DNA of 64,000 bases from Gymnorhina tibicen (GCA_013399875.1 VXAZ01008128.1:186001-250000), one strand, 5' to 3'; shown: positions 36,601 to 50,075, counted from the stretch's first letter. The notes: generated from the sequence alone by a model not told the origin. Numbers and translations are program-made.

Positions 36601-39600
36601 GTGGAGAGCAAGATAAAAAACTTCAGGCTCTGGATGAAGATTTTGTTAAGATTGAAGCAAAGCTGAGTGCTGCAGTTCAGGAGAAAACCTCTCTTTCAGC
36701 AAATGTTGCATGCCTGAAAAAACAGCTTTTGGAGCTAACAAGAAGCAATGAACTACTAAAGTCAAAGGTATTCAGACAAATAAGGGATTCTTTGCTTTGC
36801 CTTTGCTGTTATTTAGCTTCCTGTGCAAGAGGAAGCTTTAGTTGCTGATCAGCATCTGTTTTGACATAGAGCGTGTCTGGTTTGGGATCTTGTGCCCTTC
36901 TGTCTAAACATAGAGTTGGAGGGGAACACTTGGAAGGGGTTGTGTGAACAGCAATTCATACAAAGGAATTATTCTTAGTGGTTTTATCTTCTTTTCTAAT
37001 AAGCTGTCTGAAGATGGTGTGCAGAAGAAAATGAGCAGCCTGTGCATGGAGTTGATGAAGCTCAGAAACATGAGGGATGCTAAGGAAAAGGTATGACCAT
37101 TTGCACAGGACAGTAATTCTGAACTACTCAGGAACAAAACCAGTGATCCTCAGTATAGTTTGAAGCTCTTGGTGGTGGTTGTTGTTTAACAAGTGGCTGG
37201 TATCTTTACAGAGGGATACTTGCAATCCCATTTAGCATAGTAGTAGGTGCTATCATTAAACTGTAGTGATGAATTAAGTTTCAGTTTACTACTGTCTCTT
37301 CCACAATGACTTCTTTTTTTTTACTAAATCTCATTTTAACGTTAATATGTGTGGTTTGGTTTTTTTTTAAGACTGCGCTGGCAAAGCAGGAAGACATGGA
37401 AATGAAGCTGCAGGAAGTGCAAAGAAATCTAGAGCATTCAAAAGGAAAAGTAGCACAGTTACAAGAAAAACTGTAAGTGCTAGGAAGGGAATTAGATGAG
37501 ATGACCTAGCTGTGTTTCCATGCTTATCCTTTGTAGTAACCAAAATAGAGGCTGTCTCCCTACTGAGAAGGAACAGACATCGGTGTTTGTAATCTGGAAT
37601 AAATATGATGGAATGAAGTTCTAACAACTGTGTGGTTTGACAAAACAACCATTAGAAACATTGTTTCTCTAGTGTATATAACCTTTTTTCAAAAGATAAA
37701 CTGTATCACGTCAACCCTTTGTCTTCCAGTGTGGTATGAGTGGGGTTTTCTTGGGTATAGGGTTGGGAGGGAAGACATATGTCTTTAGAAAAGAATTGTT
37801 GTTCAGGTTGGAGGAGGACATTTGTATGGGTAGGATATTTCTGGCCCTTTAGACTACTAAGGTAGGAATAAGCAAGAATAGAAAAGCATTAGAGCAGGAG
37901 CTGAAATCCTAATTCAGCAGCCAGGCATTTGGCACAGATTTGATGAACACATGTTCTCCACAGAAGTACATTGAAGAGCCATTGTGGTGCCTTCAGAGCT
38001 GCTTTGATGTAGACACATGCTCTGAAGAAAGGCAACTGCAGAGTCTCGGCTTCAGCAGCTCTATGTACATAGAGAGTGAGTTCTAACTCAGCACTTTCTA
38101 TTCTGCCCAAAAAATGTCATGTGCTGCACAGGAACAGTGCACTAATGTGTGGCCTATTGCTGAGGATAGTGACCTAGGAAAGATGAACTTCCAAGCTGTG
38201 TTTGATGTCAGGTTAGCACACTTGGCACTGCAGCACGAACTTGGCTGTTAAAATACACAAAGGTAATAATGCAGGTAGTGCAGGTCACGAAGGGAGGAGA
38301 TGCTAATTTGCTACAAAAGCTGCATTATGTTAATGCATTATTATGTTTGTTGCATATTGCTTGTGGCAAAATGTGGCTTAGCATCTTTACTAGAAATGAG
38401 AAGACTGTCTGGAACAGATATGAAAAGAGGGAAGAATCACCTCTTAGAGCCAGTATCAGGTTTTTAGCCAAACTGGGAGATGAAAAGTGTGTTACTACTT
38501 AACTCTGAATTTGTTTAAATATATCTGTCATAAAAACTGTCTGGTCTTAGGTCTGCTACTGAGAGAGAGAAAGTTGAAGAGAAATCTGACACTGAAAAAC
38601 TCCTGGAATATATCACGGAGCTCAGGTAACAACAAATTCTTCTCAAGAAGTTAGTTTTCCTCTTGGAAACCAACAGTCCTAAGCATTTTCCTTTGTGTTG
38701 ATGTGTAAGCTTACAAACAAAATTTAGTGGTAAAAAGTGCCTGAATTTTCTTCTACAGTAGTATTGCAGAAACAGCTGAGAAATACAAACTAGAAGTCAC
38801 CCAGATGGAGGAGACACTGAGTAAGAAAGACCAAGATATTGAGATCCTGAGGAATACCCTCAAAACAAAAGAGGAAGAATCATGTAAACTGATGAAAGAA
38901 CTTAATGAGAGGTGTCAATTGCTTCAACAAGAGAAAGGTAATTGTTAGTTCTTGTACACTGTTCCATATGTGGGATCACTCACATGTGATCTCAAATAGG
39001 TTTTTTCTAAAATGTCAATTTAGACTGGTTTGTTCCAAATGAAAAGTCTCTGAGCTTCAGCTAGAAACACCAAGGCATATTTTTAACAACAGGGAAATCA
39101 CATCTGACATGTTAAGTCTGAACTGATGTTTCCATGGAGGGTAACTTGGGTAGATAGTACACAATGAAAATTGTAGGAGTGGCTTTAATCTGGAAGGTGA
39201 ACACTAAGAAGTTCTTGATCCTTGCTCTTCACTGAGAAGCAGTATAATGCTGTGCGAATTCACTGCTAGCAGCTTGTACACAGGGTCATTGAGGTGTTGG
39301 GAATATGCAAGGATCCCATCTTTACCTCCTTACCCCTTCTCTCCCTACACCAGCAACTCTGCAATCTGAGATATGTACTCAGTTTTCTGTACCAGCTTCC
39401 TTGTGCGTGCTAGTTTGTGGAAGAAACTTTGGGGAACTCATGTAGGTGTTCGCCCCAGCTATATGCTCTTCTGGTGAAGGCTAATTGCTTGGCCCAAACA
39501 CTCCTGCTGTTTAAAATAATTTTAAAGTGGTATACCTCGAGCCAATTTTGAGGCATTTCCAGCTGGGAAATGGTATGGATTCATTTTTTGTGGGGTTTTC

Positions 39601-42600
39601 TTTCTGTGTTTTTGGTAGTTAGGCAAGGGAAAAACAAACTAAAGATGGAATGGAAGTATTATGAATAATACATATTGTAGTCATTTGAAGATAGAGAAGG
39701 GAATTTGTGTTTTATTGACAATTTTTCTATGCAGAGAAAGAGTTGTCTGAGACCAAAGGACAGTTCCTGAGTATGAATGCTGAAATAGAAGACCTGAAAA
39801 AAAAAATTGATTTGGTGGAACAAGAACACCAAAAACTGCTTCAGAAGCATGAGGAGGTCATCTCTCAGCTGCAGCAAGAGAAGGTAAATACAGACTATAA
39901 ACTAGTCTAAAAATAGGTTGTAATCCCAAGGATTGGCACTAAAAATTCTTGTTTGGATTATGCATGAGATGTGCATTCCACAGATTAGGCCATCATTAAT
40001 ATGGCAAAGTGGGTACTGGCCTGCAGAAACTTGTGTGGTCTAATAGGTCTAAGAATCATTGGTGGTGGGATGGGGGTTTTGGTTCTTCCCATGGATTTGA
40101 AGTTTAAACACTGAAAATTAGCCCTTTACTACTCAGAAAGTACTGGTAGTCTTAAAATCTGTGGTACTCTGGCATGCAGGAGTCATCAGCATCAATGCAG
40201 CAGAAGTTACTAGAGTTTGAAGATGAAGTAACAAGTGAGAGACATCTTCTGGAAGAAGAGCTGAATGATACCATGAAGGAGCTGAATAAATTGCATGCAA
40301 AGGAGAAGAAAGCTGAAAAGTTGGTGAAGCGATTGGAACAAGAAATCAAATCTCAAGGTCTTGAACTCACACAGATGGAAGAAAAGTTGAAAGGGTTTGT
40401 GAAAGAAACTTTCTGCTTCTAAAGCTTTGAAAGGAAAAATGTTAAATCAGTAGTGTAAAAACAGAGCTTCTGAGCCCAATTCAGGTTTTAGAGACCTGAG
40501 CAGATCTGAAGTTATTTCTTCCTGGTTGTTGATTACTGATAGTGAATGAGATCTAATCACTAGCAGTAGTAACTTGAGTCAGTATCAATAGTAACTTGAG
40601 TTGGTTTTACATTGTTGTAATTTTAACAAAAAAAAAAAAAAAGGCCAGTCGGGATTTGCTTGAAAGGCTGGTATTGCAGTGCCCTGACCTTGCTGTGCTG
40701 GGTAAGCTATGTGCACGTTGTACTGGCTGTTTCTGTCCAGGACAATGACGAAAATATTTTCAAGCCAGTTGTTTCTTGTTTAAGTTTACAATTAGATCTT
40801 CAGTCTATTCTATAACTCTCTTGGAAAATAAGGGGAGGGGGAAATCCTTAAAAATACCTATTTGTGAAGATTGTGCTTTAGTATGTGAGAAGTTACTGGT
40901 TTGTCAAAATTAATTTATTGTTGCTGCTTCAAGCCTTCTGTAACTGATAGCAGCATTTGGTGATGTGTTCAGACATACTTCTCTCCAGCATGCAATGCTG
41001 AATTTTTATTTCAGGAAGAATGCAGAGTTGGAGCAAATCAAGGAAATGCATAGCAGTGCTGTATTGCAAATCCAAGAAGAGCACAGCAATACATTGCAGA
41101 AACTTGGAAAGACTGTTGCTGACTTTGAAAGGTATTTAAGTTTTATTAATGTATAGGACAGGGATTATCTCTAAGATGACAATAAAATGTACCGTTCACT
41201 TATGTGCCTTGGTACTTCACACTGTGAGTGTTGGTATGGCAGTAGAGCAAAGGATTTTGTGATGGTATTTGGTGGCATTAAGAATTTATTTATTGAGTAC
41301 TAGCCAAGTGTAGTGACACAGTATCACTATCTAGTTCAGGAAACTGGATATTTCTTCTTCCAAAATGTAACTAGTTGGAGGAGTTAAGTGCTGGTGAATC
41401 GCAATGAGATTTGTAACTAGTGATGGTGTTCTTGGCACTGAAATGTCTTAAAAAAGACTTGTTTAGACTCAAAATTTGCACTGAATTGAGAAGAGTTTCC
41501 TACAGTTACTGCAAGTCTTTCACCTTAAAATATTCAGGTTGTGAAAGTATGTAAAAAGTGATACTGTTATTACTAGGTATGCATGTCACCTATGAAGGAT
41601 CCCGTGGGATATTTGCTGATGCCAACTTCAGACAGTAGGTGCTTTGCTGTTTGAAATAAGCTTCAGATAGAGTAGATCTTTTTTGTTTTAAAGTACCTAC
41701 AAAAATATGGTAATATCTGTATCACAGAATTAATCGTAGTGTTACTGCTTATGTTTCATGGAACTTTCGTGTTGTGGTTTGTTTCTTACCTTTGGATTCA
41801 TCAGTGCGTGTACACTGCCATATCTTCAAATTACAAAATCTTTGATACTTGCTAGCATGAGCCTGTATTGCTCTTGTAAGGTGTGAACATGTCAATCCGT
41901 ATTTTGCCTGAAGTAACAAGATTTTTTTCATCTGTACTATAATACCAGCTACAAGAAAACATCAGCTGAAGAAATTTGCAATTTTAAACTGGAGAATATC
42001 TCTCTGCGAGAAGAAGTTGCCAACCTCAGAAAAGTAGGCCAAGAGAATCTGCAGTTGCTTCAAGAAGCAGAATACACTAAAAACAAAGCAAATGAAGAAT
42101 GTGCAAGGTACTACACAGACAAACTGTTCCGTAAGCTAAGGAATGCAAACTAAGGCTTGCCTTTCTAACTAGAACTTCATTTGATGCTCTGTAAGATCAG
42201 ATCAGTATTTGGTGTAAGCTGAAGTTTCTTGCTTTTCCTAGTGCAGAAGGTTGAAAATACTGACAGACAAAATTTATTAAGTTTATATGCAATAGGAAAT
42301 GGGCCTGTCCAATCAGTTATTTTGACTTTTGTCTATATGTGGAACACAAAGGAAAAGGAAAATACTTGAATGAAATATGTTGGGATATTGTCTCTTTCAG
42401 AAATATCAGTTACAGTGACTGCTCTGCAAATAAGATCCCCAGGGGAAACAAACAAATACTTAATGCAGAACTCACTCTTTGCCACTCCAGTCTGAATGAT
42501 GTCACCTCAAGTTCTGCTCACAAGCAGATGCCAATTAACCATCCATGAATTGCCACACTGTGGTGATGTAAACTGAGGTCCTCTCTCTGCCTAATATGAG

Positions 42601-45366
42601 GAACCACAGTGCAGCTGATGCAAAATAACACCCAAGAAGTTGTGTTAGGCCAGTAGCTGAGGACATGCTTCTCTGGCTGTCTAATAGCAGTTTAGTGATC
42701 CATATTCTCTATGATTCTGTGCTGGTTAAGATGCTGCCCTTTCTTTCCTCCTACCTGCTTAATGTCTCCAGTTTCCATTAGAGCTGGTAAAAGAAAAACT
42801 GAAGAGATTTCCTGGTTGAGGTGGCAGGGAAGGGATGGAACAAACAGCTGGGGCTGAAGAGGGGTCAGTGCTTTTAGGTGTAGGGTTTTTGAAATCTTGC
42901 ATACATCCACACTGAACAGTCTTGATTAGTTCCTGCTTGAGCAAATCTCTGCATGTGAAGCCTAACTAATAAACTATCCCTGCTAAAAGCTGCTGACATT
43001 GAACAGCCTTAAATGAGCAATATGATCTTTCTGTGCTTCAGAAGGACTGCTTGCATCCTTATAGGAAAAGCTAAAAATGTTGTTCATCTTAATTGTCGTC
43101 TGTACTACTATTTTCTTTGTGGCGCTGTTTGTGCAAACATTTATTTCAGTTCTACTAACAGCTTTTCAACCATGTTTACTTGTGGGTTTTAGATTTAGTG
43201 TAGTGCAAAAGAAAAAAATCAAGGGCTCATTAAGAGATTATGGTATTTTCCTCAGGATGCTTTTAGAAGTCCAGACCAAGCTTGCACTAAAAGAAGCAGA
43301 AACACAGAGAACAAAAGAGTCTTGCCTTGCTCAAATGACTAAACTTCAGGAAAAACTTGAGGAGCAAACTGAAGACCTGAAAAGAGAACTTGAAGCAGAA
43401 AGATCAAGGTGACTTTCTCAAACTAAAACTGCATATTATGGCACATCCAGGTTTTATTGGGAAGAAGTGCTGAGAGCTAACAATGAACATAATGAAACTC
43501 CATTTCTTGCTTTTTAGGAAAACCATAAGTGAAGATGTGACCTCTAGCTTAAAGAAAGAGATCAAGACCTGGCGTAAACTGTATGAAGATTTACATAATA
43601 AAGTTAAGCCTTTTCAGGTGTGTTGTGAAGGAGGTGTTTGTTAGTATCTGTTGACATAAGACTTTTTTGCAGTTGGTTCAAGTTCTACTCTTGAGAAGTA
43701 AATATGCTACTTCCCATTCTAAGGCATTTATTCTGCAGTGGTTTCCTAAGTTACTATCCAGTGAGCCAGCTATTCCCCTTCCCAAACTAATCTTCCTTGG
43801 TAGATTTCAGTTCAATAAAAAGCTATGCTTAGTTGAAGGATTTCTAAGACATTCAAATGTATTTCAGCAACAACTAGATGCTTTTGAAGCAGAGAAGAAT
43901 GCGCTCCTGGAGGAGCATGGGGCAGCCCAAGAAGAACTGAATAAACTGAGTGATGCATATGCTAAACTACTTGGCCACCAGAACATGAAGCAAAAAATCA
44001 AGCATGTTATGAAGTTGAAGGAAGACAATGCCCACCTGAAGCAGGTTTGTGAAATGAAAGATTAGAAATCTGCAAAGTTTCTAATGTGCTTGATGCTTTT
44101 GTTTGTTGCTCTAAATATTTATAGACTAATCCTGCAAGCTACTTATTTCTGTGGTTCTTAAATTCCCTGCATGAAGCGGATTACAATAAACCACCAGTCT
44201 CCAGAAATGCCAAGAAAATCTGCTTTATTTTTGACTGAATTTACAACATACAGAGGGATCAGCAGTACAAATAAGTACCTCTACTCTTAGCTTGATTGGC
44301 TTTTCTTACCTGTTTTTGGGGTCCTAGACTTAATAAACTGTCTGCTGAAAGTTTCAGACTGCCATACCGCTTAGTGGTGTTACCCAGGACCTGTACAGTG
44401 CCGCTGGTTTCTCTACACCTGTATGTTTGGGTTGAGTTTTAATGCCACCAATAATTGTCTGTGTGTTTAGCATTAGGCAAAATGGCTTCCTCAGTAAATG
44501 ATGAAGCAGGCTCTTCTGTTCTTCATCTAACTTCCAAGTATTGCTTTCTCCAGGATGTCTCAAAACTGCGTGCATTGCTAGCCAGGGAAAAGCAAACCAA
44601 CAGACATCTTCAGGATCAGCTGTGTGCAGTACAGGGCACTAAGCGTTTTGATCCTTCCAAAGCTTTCCAGCATGATAGCAAGGAAAATATTCCTCCAAAA
44701 ACACCTCTAAAAGAAGGTAAGTTTGATATTGATGTAGCCTTTGTACCTCTTAAGCTTAACCAAAGAAGGTAGGAGAGTCTTGCATAGTCTGCTGCATCTG
44801 GGGGAGGTGAATGGCATCTCTTGTTCCACAGCAGATGTTGGAGGCTGCATCAATGGGGCACTCCTAGTGTACAGTTTGTTACTATGCTTTCCAGCCCAGA
44901 TCCTTACAACCTGACAGGAACAGGTGGCATGCCAGGTCAGACATCAGAGCCATTTTCCTTCTGTCACCAGCTCACATGTTACAGCTGATGAGGTGGCAGG
45001 AACTGCCTCCTGCACAGGTCATAGGGTACAAATGGCTCAGCCAGACCTTTGCACCCCGATTCTTTAGCTGCTACCTGGCAGGACCTTACACCACTGCAGG
45101 TGTCAAGGGAAGATGCAAAAGATCTGCAGATAAATGTGGAGTGGAGGAAAAGATGGAGAGAGCATGGGGACACACCAAGAGAAGCAGGTTAGGGGAGAGA
45201 GTTTCAGTAGAGCATCTGTTCCAGAGTCTGAAATCCTGGCTTGCCTGTAAGATTCAGTGTTGGGCCTTCTACCCCCCAGGAGACAAGAAATTACTTCATG
45301 TGGTGGGAGCAATAGTGAAAAACTCAGTAACATTTTTCTATTGCAGGTAATAAAAACAAAATTTGA
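33667..45366 (+). CDS. HMMR: Hyaluronan-mediated motility receptor (RHAMM)
   Basis: There are 17 coding exons: 33667-33724, 34898-34974, 35805-35885, 36579-36767, 37004-37090, 37372-37472, 38551-38625, 38759-38937, 39735-39883, 40180-40394, 41015-41131, 41949-42107, 43256-43408, 43518-43617, 43868-44044, 44554-44716 and 45347-45366. The phases close to 2100 nt, or 699 residues (human about 724). The start [10 protein letters not shown] resembles human exon 1, and the phase-1 joint to exon 2 is exact. Nearly all of the protein is predicted coiled coil rich in K, E, L and Q. The C-terminal part has the centrosome/hyaluronan-binding region: [11 protein letters not shown] (621-631), [10 protein letters not shown] (643-652), a KEN box (682-684) and KTPLK (688-692). 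RHAMM is a microtubule- and spindle-associated protein and hyaluronan receptor. Short exons 1 and 17 are the least certain. The end (GNKNKI then stop) is shorter than the human tail. Confidence 0.94.
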
Positions 45367-46307
45367 AGTCTTCTTGGTATTAAGAAAATAAATCACCCAT
45401 AAAATTGTGTGCTGCAGGAGACTTCAACAGACTGCTTCTTCAAGGTGAACTTGGATGCTGTATATAATACAAATCAGTAGGAGCCCTAGTGAAATGATCT
45501 AAAATTACGTATTTTTAGAAAAACTGTTTTACTGAGAAGCAACATGTGACTGCATGTTCCTGACTCCTGGTAACATCATTACACACATGAATTCTGGAAA
45601 GTGTTCACTGTTGCACTTTTTGGATATGCTGAAGCTGCTTAGTTCAGTTTTGAACAGAGCATTTTAAGTTTGGAAAAGGTGAATAAGCACTGGAGAAAAA
45701 GATTACAAATGACATCAGGTTTCATTTAAGTTTTTTGATTTTTATATATTTTTAATTTTTTTCTTTACATCTATCTCATGCATACAATTCTATGTTAAAT
45801 TAATTTTGCTGCTTATAGCTGCTTTAGGTACCAATGGTGCAATACTGCCAAGAGACCCTTTTACTTCTGTGGCCTACATATTATAGAACCAGTGTAGAAA
45901 ATGGGACTGTACACTTAATTTTGATATTCTATGGGATCTATATTCATTATATGCGAATTTAAATCCTGGGGCTAGGTGTTGCAGCTGTTGATCTTCAAAA
46001 GAGCGTTTTTAGGTCAAAGTCAAATTGACTGCATTTATCTAAACATTGCATTGGTGTACTGTGACTGAGAGTAGTGTCTTAACAGCAATGCTGTGTCCAC
46101 TGGACTCTTAAACTGCCACAAAAGCTTTGTAGCCAGCTGTTGTAACTGATCAGTGCTACAGTGACAGGGGAGTAACAATGGAACTTATCTCACTTGGGTG
46201 GGAGGACACCCACTGTACTGACATGAATTGTACAGACTAGAACTGTGGCAAGGGGGAAAGAATCTGTTTAACTGCATTTAAAATCGAGACTATTTTAGCA
46301 CAATAAA
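45367..46307 (+). other. HMMR 3' untranslated region (approximate)
   Basis: Non-coding AT-rich sequence from the proposed TGA stop to AATAAA at 46302-46307. An earlier AATAAA at 45387-45392 lies only about 20 bases after the stop and could give a very short form. Confidence 0.6.
46302..46307 (+). terminator. Candidate HMMR poly(A) signal
   Basis: Canonical AATAAA in the sequence CAATAAAAATTTTAAATTAA, about 940 bp after the stop and before the family A solo LTR. Confidence 0.6.
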
Positions 46308-46669
46308 AATTTTAAATTAAAGGATTTGTCCATTTCCTTTGCAAACCAGGGATAAAACCCAAAATTACATTACAGTGGGATTCATCTAATATTCCTTTTT
46401 CTTGTCTTGTCTTCATAACAAAGTCCAGTGTCAGCCTTGCTTCAAAAACTATGTATTCTCTAGTCTTAGGGAAATTGTTTAGCTGAACTGTACAATACAT
46501 ACAACCTGCAATTCTCTTATTTCACTTAATACAGAAGTAAATACTGAATTTAAGTCAAAGGTGGAACTGTGTTTTTGTTATGTATGTGCAGCTATCTTGC
46601 ACAGAGGTGCTGCAGAGGCAGTAGCCAAGGCTTAGCTGGTAGAATTTATTGCCATTTATGCTGACATTG

Positions 46670-47805
46670 TGTTTTGGTTTGAAAGACAGGTGTCTACTAT
46701 GGAAGGCAGGTGCTTCCCTTGGAATGGAAAATGTAACCCCCTTCCCTCTGAATTGTTATAATTTTGAAGTTAAGGGGGTTTCAGGCAAAGATATGAGGAA
46801 TAGGAATAATAGTTCTTTACTAATATACAGATATATATATATATATATGTATATAGCAGGGCAAACAAAACAACAGTAACTATGTCAGTAACAACAACCA
46901 GAACCCAGTGCAGCCTTCTCGACTGTCAGGCACTTTCCCCTTCGGTGCAGTTCCGCTCACGGCCGGCAGGGGCGCTGGCGGCTCCCGGTGAGCAGGGCGG
47001 GTGCGATGGCTCCCCCGCGGCTGCAGGGGGCGCTCCGGAGCGAGCTCGGGCAGCAATGGCGGCCCGGGATCCCGGGAGGGACGAAAGAAAAGCTTGCTTC
47101 ACAACCCCCCTGGGCAGCTGATCCCGCTGCCCAGCCGGACCCTCGGGAGCAGCAGGCTGGAACAGCAGGGATTAGCACAAAATCCTGGATGGTAGACGAG
47201 ATGTATCAAACTCCGGAGCTGCAGCAGAACCCCGGATGTCTCAGCAGGCAGGGGCTGCGGGGTTACAGAGTAGCGAAGGCTCAAAGCAGCAGCAAAGAAA
47301 TGGCAGAGGCAGGGCAGCTGCCTTGCGGCAGAGCAGGAAAAGGTGGGCTTTGGGTCCCGGGGCCCCGTGAGGCACCAGAGCAGATGGTGAAAGGGTCCCT
47401 CTCCTTCTTTTCAGTGAGGTAGGGTGTTAAAAAATAGGGGCCCAGAGCAGTGGCTGCTCCAGCAAGCAGAGTCCCCACTCACGGCAGAAAGAAGGTAGCA
47501 GAAGGCAGAACTGCAGTGGTGATGAGCTCCCCCTACACCTACTGCAGCCTCTCTCCCCTCTGAATGCTGAGAGAACCAAAAGACCTAGGCACTGTACCCA
47601 AACCTTTTTCTCAGTTCAAATCTTGTGGCATCCCCACCCCCACCTGAAAAAAAAACCCAAGTAAAAGAGGTTAGGCCCCTCCCCCCTGTGGCCAGACCTT
47701 TTGTCTCCCTTAAGCACCCAGCAATTATCCCTTAGTAGTAGAGGGAAAAAATTCTTCAAGAGGAAAAGAAAAGAACAAAAGAAAGGAATTCCCAAAACCC
47801 CAACA
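46670..47805 (-). mobile_element. Solo LTR, family A (long, GC-rich form)
   Basis: A 1136-bp element beginning TGTTTTGGTTTGAAAG and ending CCCCAACA. It is flanked by a perfect 5-bp target-site duplication CATTG (46665-46669 and 47806-47810). Five bases is usual for ERVL-type (class III) elements. Its first 150-160 bp match the copies at 5244 and 62527, after which it diverges completely. The middle (about 46,910-47,440) is GC- and CpG-rich and open in several frames (up to 144 codons), but these encode nothing recognisable. An (AT)n run lies near 46826-46850. No internal retroviral genes are adjacent. Minus is the likelier sense strand, as for the other family members. Confidence 0.82.
46826..46850. 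repeat. (AT)n microsatellite inside the LTR
   Basis: A run of alternating A and T, about 24 bases long, at the point where this LTR copy stops matching its short-form relatives. Confidence 0.8.
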
Positions 47806-48229
47806 CATTGTGAACTTACAGAGACTTCCTAATTCCTAGGAACTTATATACAAAAAATGTCCATTAAGTCCAAGGAAAGAAGTTACTAGATGTTGTCTGT
47901 TAATGTCATCTTTGTGTATTTGCTGGATTACTTGATCCTCTGAAGATTGAGGATGAGGATTAGCTTCAGGTGTTTTAATTAAGAGAGCACTTGGTACTCA
48001 ATTTAGCAGCTTGAAGTGTTGAGAGACATTTTGATAAAGAAGTTGCTAGAAGTATTTTATACTGGAGTTCTCTCCTTGTGGAGAGAAAAAAATGAAGGTT
48101 TTCTTGTCTGAAAGACGTATATTGAGTTAAAAAGGTGTAGAGGAAACAGGCATCTGTCTGAATGTTAATGGAAGGTTCCACCAAACTCAAAAACTCAAAA
48201 CATAAAAATGGAGACACTGAGTTAAGGTA

Positions 48230-48298
48230 CTTTTTTTCCTTTTTTTTTCTTTTTTTTTTTCTTTTTTTTTTTTTTTTTTCTTTTTTTTTTTTTTTTTG
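48230..48298. repeat. Poly-T/pyrimidine tract
   Basis: About 68 bases of almost pure T with a few C interruptions, the longest homopolymer-like run in the window. No SINE or LINE body is attached that I can recognise. Its length is likely variable and could be misassembled. Confidence 0.9.
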
Positions 48299-50055
48299 CC
48301 TGAACCTCATTTTTGGTGTTTGACAATGTCCTACGTCAAATTAGCAAGAGTTTTTGACAGAAGGTACAAATAGGCCAAGGGAAGCCAAAAATGGCAGGTG
48401 TCAACAGGACTGGGCTTTTAGGGTTGCTACATCCTTGTTTGATACAGCTGGCCATGAGCATGCTTATATTGACAGAAAAAAAGGGAAACTCCAGCAAATA
48501 ATTTTGCTAGCCTTACAGCAAGGGTGATACTTGAGCTTTAAAACATTGATAAATCATGTGGAGCAGAGTGGGGAGAGAAGCAAAGGGTGGAAGTCAAGGG
48601 GAAATTGAGGGCTTTTGGCAGCTTCAGTCTAGGAGGCTTTGCCACTTTCATGCACATACGCAATGAAGTATTAAAAACTGAAACCTTGTCATTTGTAGTT
48701 CAACTGGCTTAAGTATTCACTGCAGGAATCCATTACTTTCATGTTGTGGAAGATTTTTTTTTTTAAATTGAAAACTTGATTTAACACAAAGTTATTTCTC
48801 TGATCATTCGTCTTGCTGTAGTGTAGCAAGGGCTGGGCTGTGCTTAGTTGAAATGTAAAATGAAGAGCTCTTAGAATTCTCAACCTGCCTGACCTAATTA
48901 GAGCCCTCCTCCTGTTTGCCATAAAAGACAAACTGTGTAAGACTCAGTGCCAGTGCTTTGAATGGATCTTACACACACAATGGCTGTGCTTGCTCATGCT
49001 GGCTGTTATGAGGTAAAAATTTAAGCTCATACTGAGCTGCTTAAATGGTACCACTGGGACCAGACCAAAAGCTTAACAGGATTCAGAGCCACACGTGATG
49101 TAGTGCTTGGATTTGTGTTTTGGTTTCAAAGGTCAGCAGAGCCAGTGCTGCTCTCAGTCCATGTGCTCTCTGCAGGCACAGCAGACAAAGGGACAAGTGC
49201 ACAGTTGAACTGCAATGATTTCCTAGGCTGGTAATTCCCTCTGTGGTTTGGCAATGCCTGAAATGCTGCAGGAAATGGAGCAGGTAAGGCTCTGGATATT
49301 TGCATTAACAGGTTGCTACCACACTTTGATTACAAAATCAAGGGAAAAACAAACGGGGAGGAGAGAGGGAGAGAGAGACTTAATTATGCTTTAGTCTCTG
49401 TGAATTACAGTCTGAAATATTAATTTAATGAGTGGTCCGTTTAGTCACCCAGGGATGCATTATGCTTTAGTGACTGTGATCTAGACAACAATATCATTTT
49501 TATTCAGCTGTTCCATGAAATCATAGTGTTTCACAAAGCAAATGTGACAATAATAAAGAAATTGAAAGTACAGGTAGAACACTGTGGAATTCAAGGTAAA
49601 TATTTGAGGAAAAAATATATTATATAATGAAGATACAAAAGCTATATGTAATTTAACTTATGCTGGTGACATATTTTACAGGCTGGTTGATGATTGTATC
49701 TTGAGATTTCAGTGTTCGTGCTTTTGCTATTTTCCTCCTGCTTTGAGCCTGGAAGACAAAACTTTTATTTCCCCATCACAGTTTTTAAGATGATCAGGGA
49801 GCTCTTCCAGGCTGTGTTGGGAGGAGGCGATGTGACATCAGGTATACTGGGAGTTCTTACCTCCATGCTGCTAAACAGTTTCGTATTTCTTTGTAGATTT
49901 TTCTTCTTATTTCAAGTTATGAATTACTGATATTTTGAAACAGAATTCTAATGTTAATGGAAGGGAATTAAATGTCAGTAGCTTGTTATAGGGGAAAAAA
50001 GGGTATCTGCATTCCATGAAGGCAGAAACTGGCTGCAGTGGTTTATTTTAATTTT

Positions 50056-50075
50056 TATATATATATATATATATA
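50056..50075. repeat. (AT)n microsatellite
   Basis: About 20 bases of alternating T and A in AT-rich intergenic DNA. Confidence 0.85.

Noticed and set aside
44717..44772. Read-through of HMMR exon 16 into the intron, adding [13 protein letters not shown] and a stop at 44770-44772
   Set aside because: The donor G|GTAAGT after 44716 is perfect, and a downstream exon at 45347 restores human-like sequence (EGN-x-N). Read-through is at most a minor isoform.
45418..45470. Alternative HMMR last exon after GTGCTGCAG at 45417
   Set aside because: The frame joins, but the acceptor has a poor pyrimidine tract and the tail does not resemble the mammalian one. The upstream acceptor at 45346 is stronger and more similar.
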